Both the position numbers and the translations under genes were made by a program. The notes under the pieces were generated by a model. It had not been told where the DNA came from. It ran no database searches and saw only the letters and a program-made list of their open reading frames with translations. Shown one piece after another: positions 27,151 through 35,528 of a stretch of DNA of 64,000 bases. This DNA comes from Dehalococcoidia bacterium (GTDB lineage: Bacteria; Chloroflexota; Dehalococcoidia; Dehalococcoidales; W498): NCBI GenBank assembly GCA_011170285.1, contig DUEE01000001.1, positions 1-64,000 on the forward strand, in the 5' to 3' direction. How positions within the stretch are numbered: the first letter of the stretch is position 1; every line of letters begins with the position of its first letter.

Positions 27151-27429
27151 TTGTTTATTAAGGATAGATTGAAGAGCGAGATTGGTGGTAGAAAGCTAGT
27201 TGGTGCCATCGGCATTAAGGAACTAGTTGCTATGAAGAAGCTTAATACCCAATTTAGTTATGTTTGCGGTGCAAAAGAGGCAGCCATTAAGGCAGATTAA
27301 AGCGGTCTCTATTCGTTAGTGGTATGTGTTAAAGATGAGACCTCCAGTCTAGTTAAAAGATTGGAGGAGGAGAACACGGATTATGAACTTATAGAGTTGA
27401 GACAGGGTGAATATCAGGCTAATACCTAG
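27151..27429 (+). pseudogene. Decayed small gene with in-frame stop
   Basis: From TTG 27151, with GAGGAGGG about 10 bases upstream, the frame reads FIKDRLKSEIGGRKLVGAIG and continues to TAA 27298-27300. The same frame then reopens as SGLYSLVVCVKDETSSLVKR and on to TAG 27427. Together this is about 92 residues of protein-like, mixed alpha/beta sequence split by one stop. I do not recognise the family. It could also be two short genes. The remainder of the gap 27079-27656 holds only the two flanking promoters. Confidence 0.35.
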
Positions 27430-27535
27430 CTAACAGAAGCTGTAGTCCCATAGTAGCCCCACCGGTGTGATAGGACAAAACGAGGATCGTTTTAGCGGTT
27501 TTTAAATTACTTTTAAAAATTGTGTGCACAGGGTA

Positions 27536-27575
27536 TTGACATCCCAAGAAGAAGGTGTTAATATTAAGTAATATT
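27536..27575 (+). promoter_or_regulatory. Promoter with overlapping palindromic operator, btuF-like gene
   Basis: TTGACA (27536-27541) and TAATAT (27559-27564) have a 17-base spacer. A perfect inverted repeat AATATTA-AG-TAATATT (27560-27575) covers the -10 box and start site, a position suited to a repressor. The transcript has a leader of about 110 bases with no cobalamin-riboswitch motif that I can see. Confidence 0.55.
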
Positions 27576-27680
27576 GATTATAAACAAAATTATTTGCATT
27601 GTTGAAGGGAGGAATGATACAATATGAATTAGTTGAAGGTATCAATTGCAGTCTAAATGATTGCTGGCGAGGAGGTAAAA

Positions 27681-28742
27681 ATGTTCAGTATCAAAAAGAA
27701 ACTCGTAATATTCGGTGGTTTATTATTGGCGTTAGAACTGGTAGTGATGACGGTACTCTCCACGCCGAGTTTAGCCACTACCTACCCCATAACTGTAACC
27801 GATGATTTGGGCAGGGAAGTTACTATTGAGGCACTACCGGAGAGGATTATCTCTTTAGCTCCTTCCAATACGGAGATACTATTTGCCTTGGGTCTGGAGG
27901 ATAGGGTGGTGGGGGTGACGGATTTCTGTGATTATCCAGCGGAGGCTTTGGAGAAGGAAAAGGTGGGAGGTCCTTGGACTCCAAATATAGAAAAGATAGT
28001 TGCTCTTGAGCCTGATTTCATACTAGCTGAAGAAATTAATCCTATTGATGTTATTGATACCCTGGAGGGACTGGGGCTTACAGTATTCGGTATAGAATCT
28101 ACTGATTTAGATGACCTGCTTAATGATATTAACACGGTAGGAATAGTAACTGACAAGGAATCAGAGGCAGAGGCACTTATAGATGATATGCAAAGCAAGA
28201 TAGATGCCGTAACCGCAGAAACAGGAGGACTTGTCCCGGGTGAGAAACCGGGGGTATTTCATATATTGTGGCATGACCCTATATATACTTCAGGACAAGG
28301 TACCTTCGTCTATGACTTGCTTGAAAAAGCGGGAGGAGTAAATATTTTCGGTGACCTTGAAGGATGGCCGACAGTCAGCCTCGAGGCAGTAATCACACGA
28401 GACCCTGAGGTAATCATAGTAACGGCAATGGGTGGCACAGCATCGGGAACATGGGAATGGGTAAATACTGAATCCCGACTTGAAGATGTATCAGCTCGTC
28501 AGAACGGAAGGGTATACTTTGCTGAATCTAATTGGCTTGAGCGACCTGGACCACGGATAGTGCTTGGTTTGGAGCAGATAGCTAAATACATTCATCCCGA
28601 TATTTTCTTTGACCCTTGGGATTATGATGAAGATAAAAATGGAGAAATCAGCAAGGATGAGGCCATCGGAGGCATCCAGGACTACTTCAATGGCCTGATG
28701 GCCAAAGCGCAAGCAATTCAAGTCGTGATGCTCTACTTTTAA
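27681..28742 (+). CDS. Cobalamin/iron-complex-type ABC substrate-binding protein with EF-hand-like tail
   Basis: This protein of about 353 residues begins with a signal peptide (MFSIKKKLVIFGGLLLALEL, cleavage near SLA). The BtuF/FhuD-type fold follows: PITVTDDLGREVTIEALPER, IISLAPSNTEILFALGLEDR, VVGVTDFCDYPAEA, and a late WLERPGPRIVLGLEQIA. After it comes a calcium-loop-like DYDEDKNGEISKDEA and a short hydrophobic end, as in surface-attached archaeal and Chloroflexota binding proteins. ATG 27681 has GAGGAGGT ideally placed. No permease or ATPase gene follows; instead two surface-protein genes do, so the transporter must be elsewhere or the protein has another role. Confidence 0.82.
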   Translation: MFSIKKKLVIFGGLLLALELVVMTVLSTPSLATTYPITVTDDLGREVTIEALPERIISLAPSNTEILFALGLEDRVVGVTDFCDYPAEALEKEKVGGPWTPNIEKIVALEPDFILAEEINPIDVIDTLEGLGLTVFGIESTDLDDLLNDINTVGIVTDKESEAEALIDDMQSKIDAVTAETGGLVPGEKPGVFHILWHDPIYTSGQGTFVYDLLEKAGGVNIFGDLEGWPTVSLEAVITRDPEVIIVTAMGGTASGTWEWVNTESRLEDVSARQNGRVYFAESNWLERPGPRIVLGLEQIAKYIHPDIFFDPWDYDEDKNGEISKDEAIGGIQDYFNGLMAKAQAIQVVMLYF

Positions 28743-28758
28743 GAAGGGAGGTAAAAAG

Positions 28759-29355
28759 ATGAAAGGTAAAATATTATCGGGGAAATTGTTTTCTGCTATA
28801 GCAGCAATCATACTAGTATCAGTAATAGCTACACCAGTCCTGGCGTCTCCAGCAACAGCTACAAGGACACTCCCGGCATCTGTGGCTTCAGGAGCTGAGT
28901 TTGATGTCGCCATTGAGGCTTCAGGCTGCGGCACCTTCGGTCAGGTAGTGGAGACCTTGCCGAGTGGATTTGTCTATGTGAGCAGTTCACTGCCAGCCAA
29001 ACGAGTAGAGCCGGTGGGCAACATGGTCAAGTTTACCTTTCTTGCTGATGCGAAGAGCTTTACCTATAGAGTAAAGGCACCAACGGTTGACACTACCACT
29101 GTCTGTACCTTCCACGGCGTAGTCATGGATGAGGACAGAATTTCATACCCCATTGAGGATAGTGAAGTAATAGTATGCATGAAGGGTGATTTTGACGGCG
29201 ACGGTCATATTGACATATTTGACTTTGTCGCCTTCGCTGATGCCTATGGCTCAGAATTAGGAGACCCTAACTACAATGCCATTGGTGATTTCAACAATGA
29301 CGGTCAAGTTGACATTTTTGACTTTGTCGACTTCGCTGATGGCTATGGAACCTGA
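28759..29355 (+). CDS. Secreted protein with C-terminal dockerin repeats
   Basis: This 198-residue protein has a signal peptide (about 1-30, cleavage near VLA), a beta-rich domain (TRTLPASVASGAEFDVAIEA, ETLPSGFVYVSS, SFTYRVKAPTV) and two dockerin-type calcium-binding segments, GDFDGDGHIDIFDFVAFADA and GDFNNDGQVDIFDFVDFADG. Dockerins bind cohesins, but no cohesin or glycoside hydrolase is nearby. The gene follows the BtuF-like gene by 16 bases with GGGAGG. The N-terminal domain is a paralog of that in the next gene. Confidence 0.85.
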   Translation: MKGKILSGKLFSAIAAIILVSVIATPVLASPATATRTLPASVASGAEFDVAIEASGCGTFGQVVETLPSGFVYVSSSLPAKRVEPVGNMVKFTFLADAKSFTYRVKAPTVDTTTVCTFHGVVMDEDRISYPIEDSEVIVCMKGDFDGDGHIDIFDFVAFADAYGSELGDPNYNAIGDFNNDGQVDIFDFVDFADGYGT

Positions 29356-29433
29356 TAATAGTAAGGAATTGGCGAAGGTGTTTGATAGTGATATAAACAA
29401 GGCATCTTGATGCCCTGCTCTAGGTGACAGACG

Positions 29434-30726
29434 ATGAGAGTAAAAACTGTTAAGAAGTTTCTAGCCACCCTAACGGCAGTAATACTAATGGTAGTTATAG
29501 TTGCACCTGTTCTAGCATCAACGGCAATGGCTACCAGGATTCTTCCGGCGTCGGTGGAATCAGGAGTTGATTTTGATGTAGGCATTGAGGCATCGGGCTG
29601 CGGCGCCTTCGGTCAGGTGGTGGAGACCTTGCCTGATGGTTTTACCTATCTCGGTTGCACACCCGGCTACATCGGGGTTGAGGAGGTAGGTAATACAGTC
29701 AAGTTCACATTTCTCGGTTCGGAGAGCTTTACCTACAGGGTTAAGGCGCCAACAGTTGTTACTACCACCATCTATACCTTCCGTGGCATAGTCAATGATG
29801 ATAATAAGAATGAATATCCAATTATTGAGGATAATGACATAACTGTAACTGCATCCGGCCCGGTAACCTATGCCCTGAGGATGGCAGTTGAAGTAGATGA
29901 AAGTGGCTCAACCATCCCTTCGGTAGGTAAACATGTTTATGACGCCGGGGAAGTAGTACACATCCGTGCCACACCAGACTCGGGATGGCGGTTTGACCAT
30001 TGGTCTAGCAAGGTTGCTGACCCTGGCTCTTCTTCCACCAAGGTAACTATGGATAGCGACAAGAGAGTCACCGCATACTTCATTCAAATTCCAACATCAA
30101 TCTATACTTTAACAGTTACTTGCCAAATAAGTGAGGGGGGGAGCGTTATTCTTACTCCTACGACAGAAAATAACCAATATGAAGAGGACAGTTTAGTTGA
30201 GTTAACTGCTATTCCTAGTGACGGCTATGCTTTCAGTAGTTGGAGTGGTGACCTCGCTGGAAGCAACAACCCTGAGAATGTAACCATGGATTCTGATAAG
30301 AATATTACTGCTGACTTTGTGTTGCTAGAACAGAAAGAGCCAGCTAGCTTTGAGGTTTCTCCTCTTAGTATCTCACCGGAGCAAGTTCAGCCTAACCAGC
30401 CGGTAAGAATCTCTATCAACATAACCAATAATGGTAGGGAGGTCGGCAACTATGACGTTGCTCTTTACATCAACGGGCAAATAGAGGATAGCCAGACGGT
30501 GAGCGTTTCCTCAGGCTCAGCTCGGACCGTGGTATTCAATGCAACTAAGGCTACTCAGGGCACTTATACCATCTCATTAGGAGGACAGCAAGGACAGTTC
30601 ACCGTGGTAGGTAGTCAATCAGTTAGTGGTGGACTGGACATTGGTACTACGATAGCCATTGTAGGCATTGTATTGCTTGTTACAGCTATAGTATTTGTAT
30701 TTAGGATGATTATAAAAAGAGCATAA
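29434..30726 (+). CDS. Surface-anchored multidomain protein (InlB B-like repeats, CARDB-like domain)
   Basis: This 430-residue protein has a signal peptide (1-30), the same N-terminal domain as the dockerin protein (TRILPASVESGVDFDVGIEA), and then two divergent InlB B-type repeats that end in DSDKRVTAYF and DSDKNITADF. A CARDB-like beta domain (about 300-395) and a C-terminal membrane helix IAIVGIVLLVTAIVFVFRMI followed by KRA complete it. It should sit outside the membrane, perhaps binding ligands or cell-surface partners. It lies 78 bases after the dockerin gene and shares its likely transcript. Confidence 0.83.
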   Translation: MRVKTVKKFLATLTAVILMVVIVAPVLASTAMATRILPASVESGVDFDVGIEASGCGAFGQVVETLPDGFTYLGCTPGYIGVEEVGNTVKFTFLGSESFTYRVKAPTVVTTTIYTFRGIVNDDNKNEYPIIEDNDITVTASGPVTYALRMAVEVDESGSTIPSVGKHVYDAGEVVHIRATPDSGWRFDHWSSKVADPGSSSTKVTMDSDKRVTAYFIQIPTSIYTLTVTCQISEGGSVILTPTTENNQYEEDSLVELTAIPSDGYAFSSWSGDLAGSNNPENVTMDSDKNITADFVLLEQKEPASFEVSPLSISPEQVQPNQPVRISINITNNGREVGNYDVALYINGQIEDSQTVSVSSGSARTVVFNATKATQGTYTISLGGQQGQFTVVGSQSVSGGLDIGTTIAIVGIVLLVTAIVFVFRMIIKRA

Positions 30727-30874
30727 CCAAGAACAAGTCAGGTAGGGGAAATTGCTCCAGCGGATCGTGGGGATGAGATGGCGAAAACCCATCATGTTGG
30801 TTACTATGAGGGTAGGTTAGACTTCGTTCATCTACAATTCCTTTTTTCTTAGCAATTTAAAGATAACTGTAGAC

Positions 30875-30976
30875 TTAACCATCCCTGCTAGTAGCTACTC
30901 GGCGGCTTTCGTTTGAGGTTTGTCCCGTTAGATGTATAATATCTAACGGGATTTGTTTTGACTTACTCTTATCCAT
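30875..30976 (-). pseudogene. Duplicated 5' fragment of guaA
   Basis: A 33-codon frame starts [14 protein letters not shown] and ends [12 protein letters not shown] before TAA. Its two ends match the guaA N-terminus ([10 protein letters not shown] and NESRRVATS). About 32 bases containing a perfect 10-bp inverted repeat (30924-30950) have been inserted between them. The upstream TTGACG-type promoter of guaA is not preserved. It is a relic, not a functional gene. Confidence 0.7.
30923..30952 (+). terminator. Perfect hairpin, possible terminator of the surface-protein operon
   Basis: TCCCGTTAGAT pairs with ATCTAACGGGA over 11 bp around a 7-base loop, followed by TTTGTTTT on the plus strand. 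It lies 197 bases after the surface-protein stop and within the guaA-fragment relic. Confidence 0.45.
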
Positions 30977-30996
30977 TTATCAAACATTATCACTAT

Positions 30997-32487
30997 TTAT
31001 TGTAGTCGAGGCTTAATAGTTTTTACTTGCTCACTTATATCAATCTCAGGTCGCCGTAGCATAGGGCTAACCTCAATCCCCTGTGTGCCAAACTTGGTAA
31101 TAACCGGCAGTATTAACAGCAATGTGCTGATTACTGCTGGCACGAGATATGTGCCCCAATCCTTCCCGCAGTTAAACCATCCAAGCTTTCCTTCACGGAC
31201 AAAAGGAGCGAAAAGGCAGGTGACTACCACAAGTATGAGAAAGACGCCCAAGCCTCGTCGTGGTTTGTTCGCTTGCGTGAACCACCAGTCCCACCAGGAT
31301 ATTGGTTTACTTGCAACGCGTAGCTTCTTCAGAACGTCGTCGTAGTGTTTTCTTGCTTCTTGGTCTGCTTTGTCCTTGCTTACTTTGACCAGATCTCTAG
31401 CGCGAGTAATCGCGTCCTCAGCCTCATCAATTCGCTTCAGCCGAACCAGGGCTGTTCCTCTGTTGAATAGGTAAAGGTGGTTTATTTGTCTCCGCAAAGC
31501 TGAGTCAAAGCATCCCAGAGCATCGTCATATCGAGATCCTTCCATCATAATGATGCCTTTCATATTGTATAAGTCGGCATTTTCTGGCTCAAGCTCGATA
31601 GCCTTGTCAATAGCCTGCAATGCCTCATCATAGCGCTTAGAGTCTCTCAGAATGGTAGCTTTTACCCCCCAGTGGCGAGCACCTTCTGGCTCAAGCTCGA
31701 TAGCCTTGTCAATAGCCTGCAATGCCTCATCATAGCGCTTAGAGTCTCTCAGAATGATAGCTTTCAACCACCAGTGGCCGGCAATTTTTGGCTCAAGCTC
31801 AATAGCCTTGTCAACGGCCTCCAATGACTCATCATGGCGCTTAAGGTCTCTCAGAATGCTAGCTTTCAACAACCAGTTATGCGCATTATCTGGCTCAAGT
31901 TCAATAGCCTTGTCAATAGGCTCCAGCGCCTCATCATAACGCTTAAGGTCTTCCAGAATGACAGCTTTGAACCACCAGTTATGCGCATTATCTGGCTCAA
32001 GTTCAATAGCCTTGTCAATAGCCTGCAATGCCTCATCATAGCGCTTAGAGTATCTCAGAATATTAGCTTTCAACCACCAGTGGCGGGCAATTTTTGGCTC
32101 AAGTTCAATAGCCTTGTCAATAGGCTCCAGCGCCTCATCATAGCGCTTAAGGTCTTCCAGAATGATAGCTTTCAACCACCAGTGGCCGGCAATTTTTGGC
32201 TCAAGTTCAATAGCCTTGTCAATAGGTTCTAGCGCCTCATCATAGCGCTTAAGGTCTTCCAGAATGATAGCTTTCAACCCCCAGTGGCCGGCAATTTTTG
32301 GCTCAAGCTCGATAGCCTTGTTAATGGACTCCAGCGCTTCATCATAGCGCCCAAGGTCTCTCAGAATGGTAGCTTTGACCCCCCAGTGGCGGGTATCTTC
32401 TGGCTGAAGCTCGATAGCCTTGTCAATAGCCTCTAGTTTCTTTTCGGCCTCATTGTTTGGGGTTTGTTTTGACTTACTGTTATCCAT
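30997..32487 (-). CDS. TPR-repeat protein with C-terminal membrane helices
   Basis: This 496-residue protein has about ten 34-residue tetratricopeptide repeats between residues 20 and 345. Eight are nearly identical (pattern HWxxKAxILRDxxRYDEALxxIDKAIELEP) and two (YNMKGIIMMEGSRYDDALG... and the next) are diverged. Two hydrophobic helices follow near FLILVVVTCLFAPFV and YLVPAVISTLLLILPVI, so the TPR array is probably cytoplasmic on a membrane anchor. The first residues MDNSKSKQTPNN copy the guaA start. TPR arrays hold protein partners; the partner is unknown. The promoter gives leaderless geometry. Confidence 0.88.
   Translation of the reverse strand: MDNSKSKQTPNNEAEKKLEAIDKAIELQPEDTRHWGVKATILRDLGRYDEALESINKAIELEPKIAGHWGLKAIILEDLKRYDEALEPIDKAIELEPKIAGHWWLKAIILEDLKRYDEALEPIDKAIELEPKIARHWWLKANILRYSKRYDEALQAIDKAIELEPDNAHNWWFKAVILEDLKRYDEALEPIDKAIELEPDNAHNWLLKASILRDLKRHDESLEAVDKAIELEPKIAGHWWLKAIILRDSKRYDEALQAIDKAIELEPEGARHWGVKATILRDSKRYDEALQAIDKAIELEPENADLYNMKGIIMMEGSRYDDALGCFDSALRRQINHLYLFNRGTALVRLKRIDEAEDAITRARDLVKVSKDKADQEARKHYDDVLKKLRVASKPISWWDWWFTQANKPRRGLGVFLILVVVTCLFAPFVREGKLGWFNCGKDWGTYLVPAVISTLLLILPVITKFGTQGIEVSPMLRRPEIDISEQVKTIKPRLQ
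31572..32391 (-). repeat. In-frame 102-bp tandem repeats inside the TPR gene
   Basis: Eight consecutive 102-bp units encode the near-identical TPRs, with blocks such as AGCTCGATAGCCTTGTCAAT repeated verbatim on the plus strand. The high DNA identity points to recent expansion or ongoing homogenisation. Confidence 0.85.
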
Positions 32488-32494
32488 TTATCAA

Positions 32495-32523
32495 AGATTA
32501 CCACTGTGATATACTGTCGTCAA
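32495..32523 (-). promoter_or_regulatory. TPR-gene promoter copied from guaA
   Basis: On the minus strand TTGACG (32523-32518), a 17-base spacer and TAATCT (32500-32495) are followed 7 bases later by ATG 32487. The block 32475-32523 is nearly identical to the guaA promoter at 27066-27113. Confidence 0.6.
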
Positions 32524-32535
32524 GGGAAAAGGGTA

Positions 32536-33180
32536 ATGGAGAATAAACTGTCTTTATCTATCCAACAGCAGGTTGAGAAGGGCATTTCTATTCTTAAACA
32601 GGGCGGGCTTGTTGCTTTTCCTACTGATACAGTATATGGTCTGGGGGCTGGGGCTAATAATCAACAGGCGGTGGCGCGAGTTTATATGGTAAAGGAGCGA
32701 CAGCAGAATATAGCGCTGCCTTTACTGTTAGCTAATATATCACAGATAAGTGAGGTGGCGGAGCCGGTGCCGCAGATTACCTGGCTTCTAGCTAATAATT
32801 TTCTGCCCGGCGCCCTGACAATAGTATTATATAAGTCTAATTCAGTTCCCGACATTATTGCTGCTGGGGGCAAAACCGTAGCTGTGCGCGTTCCTGCCCA
32901 TCCTATCCCGATTGCCCTTGCCCAAGGCCTGGGGGTGCCTATCGTAGGCACAAGCGCTAATGTGAGCGGAAAGCCAAGCGCTTTGACGGCTGACGAGGTC
33001 TATTCCCAGTTTGGTAATAAAATAGATTTAGTTATTGATGGTGGACGGTGCCCAGGTGCTAGGGAATCTACCATAATTGATGTAACCGGGGATAAGCCGG
33101 TAATTTTACGGGAAGGGGCTATATCAAGGGATGAACTCGAGAAAGTATGTGGGAGCATTGTTTTTAGAGAGGCTAAGTAG
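32536..33180 (+). CDS. tsaC: L-threonylcarbamoyladenylate synthase
   Basis: This protein of about 214 residues in the Sua5/YrdC/TsaC family makes threonylcarbamoyl-AMP for the t6A modification of tRNA. Visible are LKQGGLVAFPTDTVYGLGAG, KERQQNIALPLLLANISQ, FLPGALTIVL, VAVRVPAHPIPIAL and PIVGTSANVSGKPS. ATG 32536 with AAAAGGG just upstream is preferred to a start at 32506. Its stop overlaps the rpiB start by one base. Confidence 0.92.
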   Translation: MENKLSLSIQQQVEKGISILKQGGLVAFPTDTVYGLGAGANNQQAVARVYMVKERQQNIALPLLLANISQISEVAEPVPQITWLLANNFLPGALTIVLYKSNSVPDIIAAGGKTVAVRVPAHPIPIALAQGLGVPIVGTSANVSGKPSALTADEVYSQFGNKIDLVIDGGRCPGARESTIIDVTGDKPVILREGAISRDELEKVCGSIVFREAK

Positions 33181-33614
33181 TGCTTATTGCTATTGGCTGT
33201 GACCATAGAGGGCTAAACCTCAAGCAATTTATTATCAAGCTAACGACTGAGGTTGAGCACAGCTATGAGGACTTTGGCTGTTATACCACTGAATCGGTGG
33301 ACTACCCGGATATTGCAAAAAGGGTAGCTGAAGCAGTAGCCAGTGGTGATTTTGAGTATGGTATTTTGATATGCGATACCGGTATCGGTATGAGTATTGC
33401 TGCTAATAAGGTTAAGGGGATAAGGGCTGCCCTGTGTAGTGATATCTTTAGTGCTCGCCGAGCTCGTCAGCACAATGATGCTAATATCCTTTGTTTGAGA
33501 GCGGAGCAGGAGCAAGATACATTGCGGGAAATTGTTGACACTTTCCTTGCTTCTGAGTTTGAGGGTGGAAGACACTTACGCCGGCTAAATAAAATACAGG
33601 CTATGGAGGGTTAA
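33180..33614 (+). CDS. rpiB: Ribose-5-phosphate isomerase B
   Basis: This 144-residue RpiB/LacA protein interconverts ribose-5-phosphate and ribulose-5-phosphate. It has [31 protein letters not shown], the active-site [23 protein letters not shown] and [12 protein letters not shown]. The GTG start at 33180 overlaps the tsaC stop. Length is normal. Confidence 0.94.
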   Translation: MLIAIGCDHRGLNLKQFIIKLTTEVEHSYEDFGCYTTESVDYPDIAKRVAEAVASGDFEYGILICDTGIGMSIAANKVKGIRAALCSDIFSARRARQHNDANILCLRAEQEQDTLREIVDTFLASEFEGGRHLRRLNKIQAMEG

Positions 33615-33616
33615 CT

Positions 33617-35284
33617 ATGAAGAGTGATGTTGCTAAGAAAGGCGTGGAGCGGGCTCCACACCGGTCGTTACTGTATGCTGTAGGCTGTACTAGAGCCGAA
33701 ATGGATAAGCCGTTTATAGGTATTATTAATAGCTTCAGCGAGGTTGTGCCGGGACATATACATCTACGAGATATTGCCGAGGCAGTTAAGGCTGGGGTGA
33801 GGAGTGGAGGGGGTGTTCCCTTTGAGGTTAATACTATTGCTGTGTGCGATGGCATTGCTATGAACCACCCGGGTATGAAATATAGTCTACCCAGCCGAGA
33901 ACTAATAGCTGACTCTGTGGAAATAGTGGCTGAGGCTCACGCCTTTGATGCTTTAGTGTTTGTCACCAATTGTGACAAGATAGTTCCTGGGATGCTTATG
34001 GCAGCGGTAAGGCTGAATCTGCCGGCTATCTTCGTTAGCGGTGGACCTATGATGGCAGGGCGTCTGGGTAGTAGCAATGGGGTTAAACAGGTTGACCTCA
34101 GTTCTGTCTTTGAGGCGGTAGGTAAAGTAGCCACGGGGGAAATGAGTCAGGAAGAATTAGAACGATTAGAAGAGGTTGCTTGTCCCGGTTGCGGTAGCTG
34201 TGCCGGCATGTTTACTGCTAACACTATGAATTGTTTAACTGAGGCACTAGGGATGGGACTGGTAGGCAATGGTACTATTCCGGCTGTTGATGCCAGGCGG
34301 CGAGGTTTGGCCAGGGAAGCTGGGCAGCAAGTTATGGGGCTACTAGCTAACAATATTCATCCTCGGGATATAATAAATAAGGATTCTATTTGTAATGCCT
34401 TTACCGTTGATATGGCATTAGGTGGTAGCACCAATTCAGTTTTGCATCTTATAGCAATTGCTCATGAGGCAGGGGTTGATTTTCCCTTATCACTGATAAA
34501 CGAGATAAGCCAAGGGACTCCTTACCTGTGTAGGTTAAGCCCGGCCGGTGATTATCACATTGAGGATTTAGACCGTGCTGGTGGTATCTCGGCGGTGATG
34601 AAGGAGCTACAGGGGTTACTGAATCTGGGGTTAAGGACAGTATCGGGAAAGTCGGTGGCTGAGGTTATCGCTAATAGCCGGGTTGTAAATAAGGAAGTTA
34701 TCCACTCCACTGCTAATGCCTATTCAGCTAAAGGAGGCATTGCTATCCTTTTTGGCAATCTGGCACCAGAGGGGGCAGTGGTAAAGAGAGGGGCAGTAGC
34801 TCCTGAGATGTTGGTTCATCAAGGTCCAGCCAGGGTTTTTAACTCTGAGGAAGAGGTTACAGAGGCAATTATGAGTGGTAGCATAAAGTCGAGCGAGGTA
34901 ATAGTTATTCGTTATGAAGGTCCAAAAGGTGGACCCGGGATGAGAGAGATGCTCACGCCCACTGCTCTGCTAAGTGGTATGGGTATGGATAGAGAGGTTG
35001 CCCTTATCACTGATGGGCGTTTTTCGGGGGCAACTCATGGTGCCGCTATTGGGCATGTCTCACCTGAGGCAGCTAGTAAAGGACCTATCGCTGCCCTAGT
35101 CAATGGTGATATAATCAAGATTGACATTCCAAATTACAAACTTGAGGTAGAGCTTAGTGACGAAGAGATAGCTAATCGTCTGGCTCATCTGGCTGAATTT
35201 GAGCCTAAAATAAAAACAGGTTATCTCAAATACTATGCTGAGAAGGTATGTTCAGCCAGCACCGGAGCTGTGTTTTCAAAATAG
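33617..35284 (+). CDS. ilvD: Dihydroxy-acid dehydratase
   Basis: This 555-residue Fe-S dehydratase performs the third common step of valine and isoleucine synthesis. Cluster cysteines are seen in [14 protein letters not shown] and [16 protein letters not shown]; also [18 protein letters not shown] and [22 protein letters not shown] 33617 follows rpiB by 2 bases. The next gene lies 244 bases away, a gap in which I see no leader peptide or T-box core. Confidence 0.96.
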   Translation: MKSDVAKKGVERAPHRSLLYAVGCTRAEMDKPFIGIINSFSEVVPGHIHLRDIAEAVKAGVRSGGGVPFEVNTIAVCDGIAMNHPGMKYSLPSRELIADSVEIVAEAHAFDALVFVTNCDKIVPGMLMAAVRLNLPAIFVSGGPMMAGRLGSSNGVKQVDLSSVFEAVGKVATGEMSQEELERLEEVACPGCGSCAGMFTANTMNCLTEALGMGLVGNGTIPAVDARRRGLAREAGQQVMGLLANNIHPRDIINKDSICNAFTVDMALGGSTNSVLHLIAIAHEAGVDFPLSLINEISQGTPYLCRLSPAGDYHIEDLDRAGGISAVMKELQGLLNLGLRTVSGKSVAEVIANSRVVNKEVIHSTANAYSAKGGIAILFGNLAPEGAVVKRGAVAPEMLVHQGPARVFNSEEEVTEAIMSGSIKSSEVIVIRYEGPKGGPGMREMLTPTALLSGMGMDREVALITDGRFSGATHGAAIGHVSPEAASKGPIAALVNGDIIKIDIPNYKLEVELSDEEIANRLAHLAEFEPKIKTGYLKYYAEKVCSASTGAVFSK

Positions 35285-35528
35285 CAAGGACTAATTAGTG
35301 GAAATAGCGGAAAACCTTATTATACATACTGACCATGCTCTTGGTCGGATGTTAGTTATATGGACAAGGGGAATATCATTCTGGGGATTGAAATTTTGGA
35401 GGCAAGTATCCGCTTCCGACTAGAGGACTTGACAAGAGTGGAAATTCAGATACCCTTACACCTAACAACCTCGTGCTGAAAAAGGAAAGAGTTTCAACTC
35501 GAATTTAAGAGAATTAGGGAGACTTATT

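Noticed and set aside
27430-27680. Possible cobalamin riboswitch before the BtuF-like gene
   Set aside because: The B12-box-like GCCACTG motif and supporting stems are absent; only a promoter with an overlapping palindrome is visible.
31572-32391. Regular direct repeats that could suggest a CRISPR array
   Set aside because: The period is exactly 102 bases, with no unique spacers, and the repeats are in-frame TPR codons. No cas genes are present.
35285-35528. Possible T-box or leader-peptide attenuator before ilvB
   Set aside because: No T-box core (AGGGTGGNACCGCG-like) and no run of branched-chain codons with a terminator were found.
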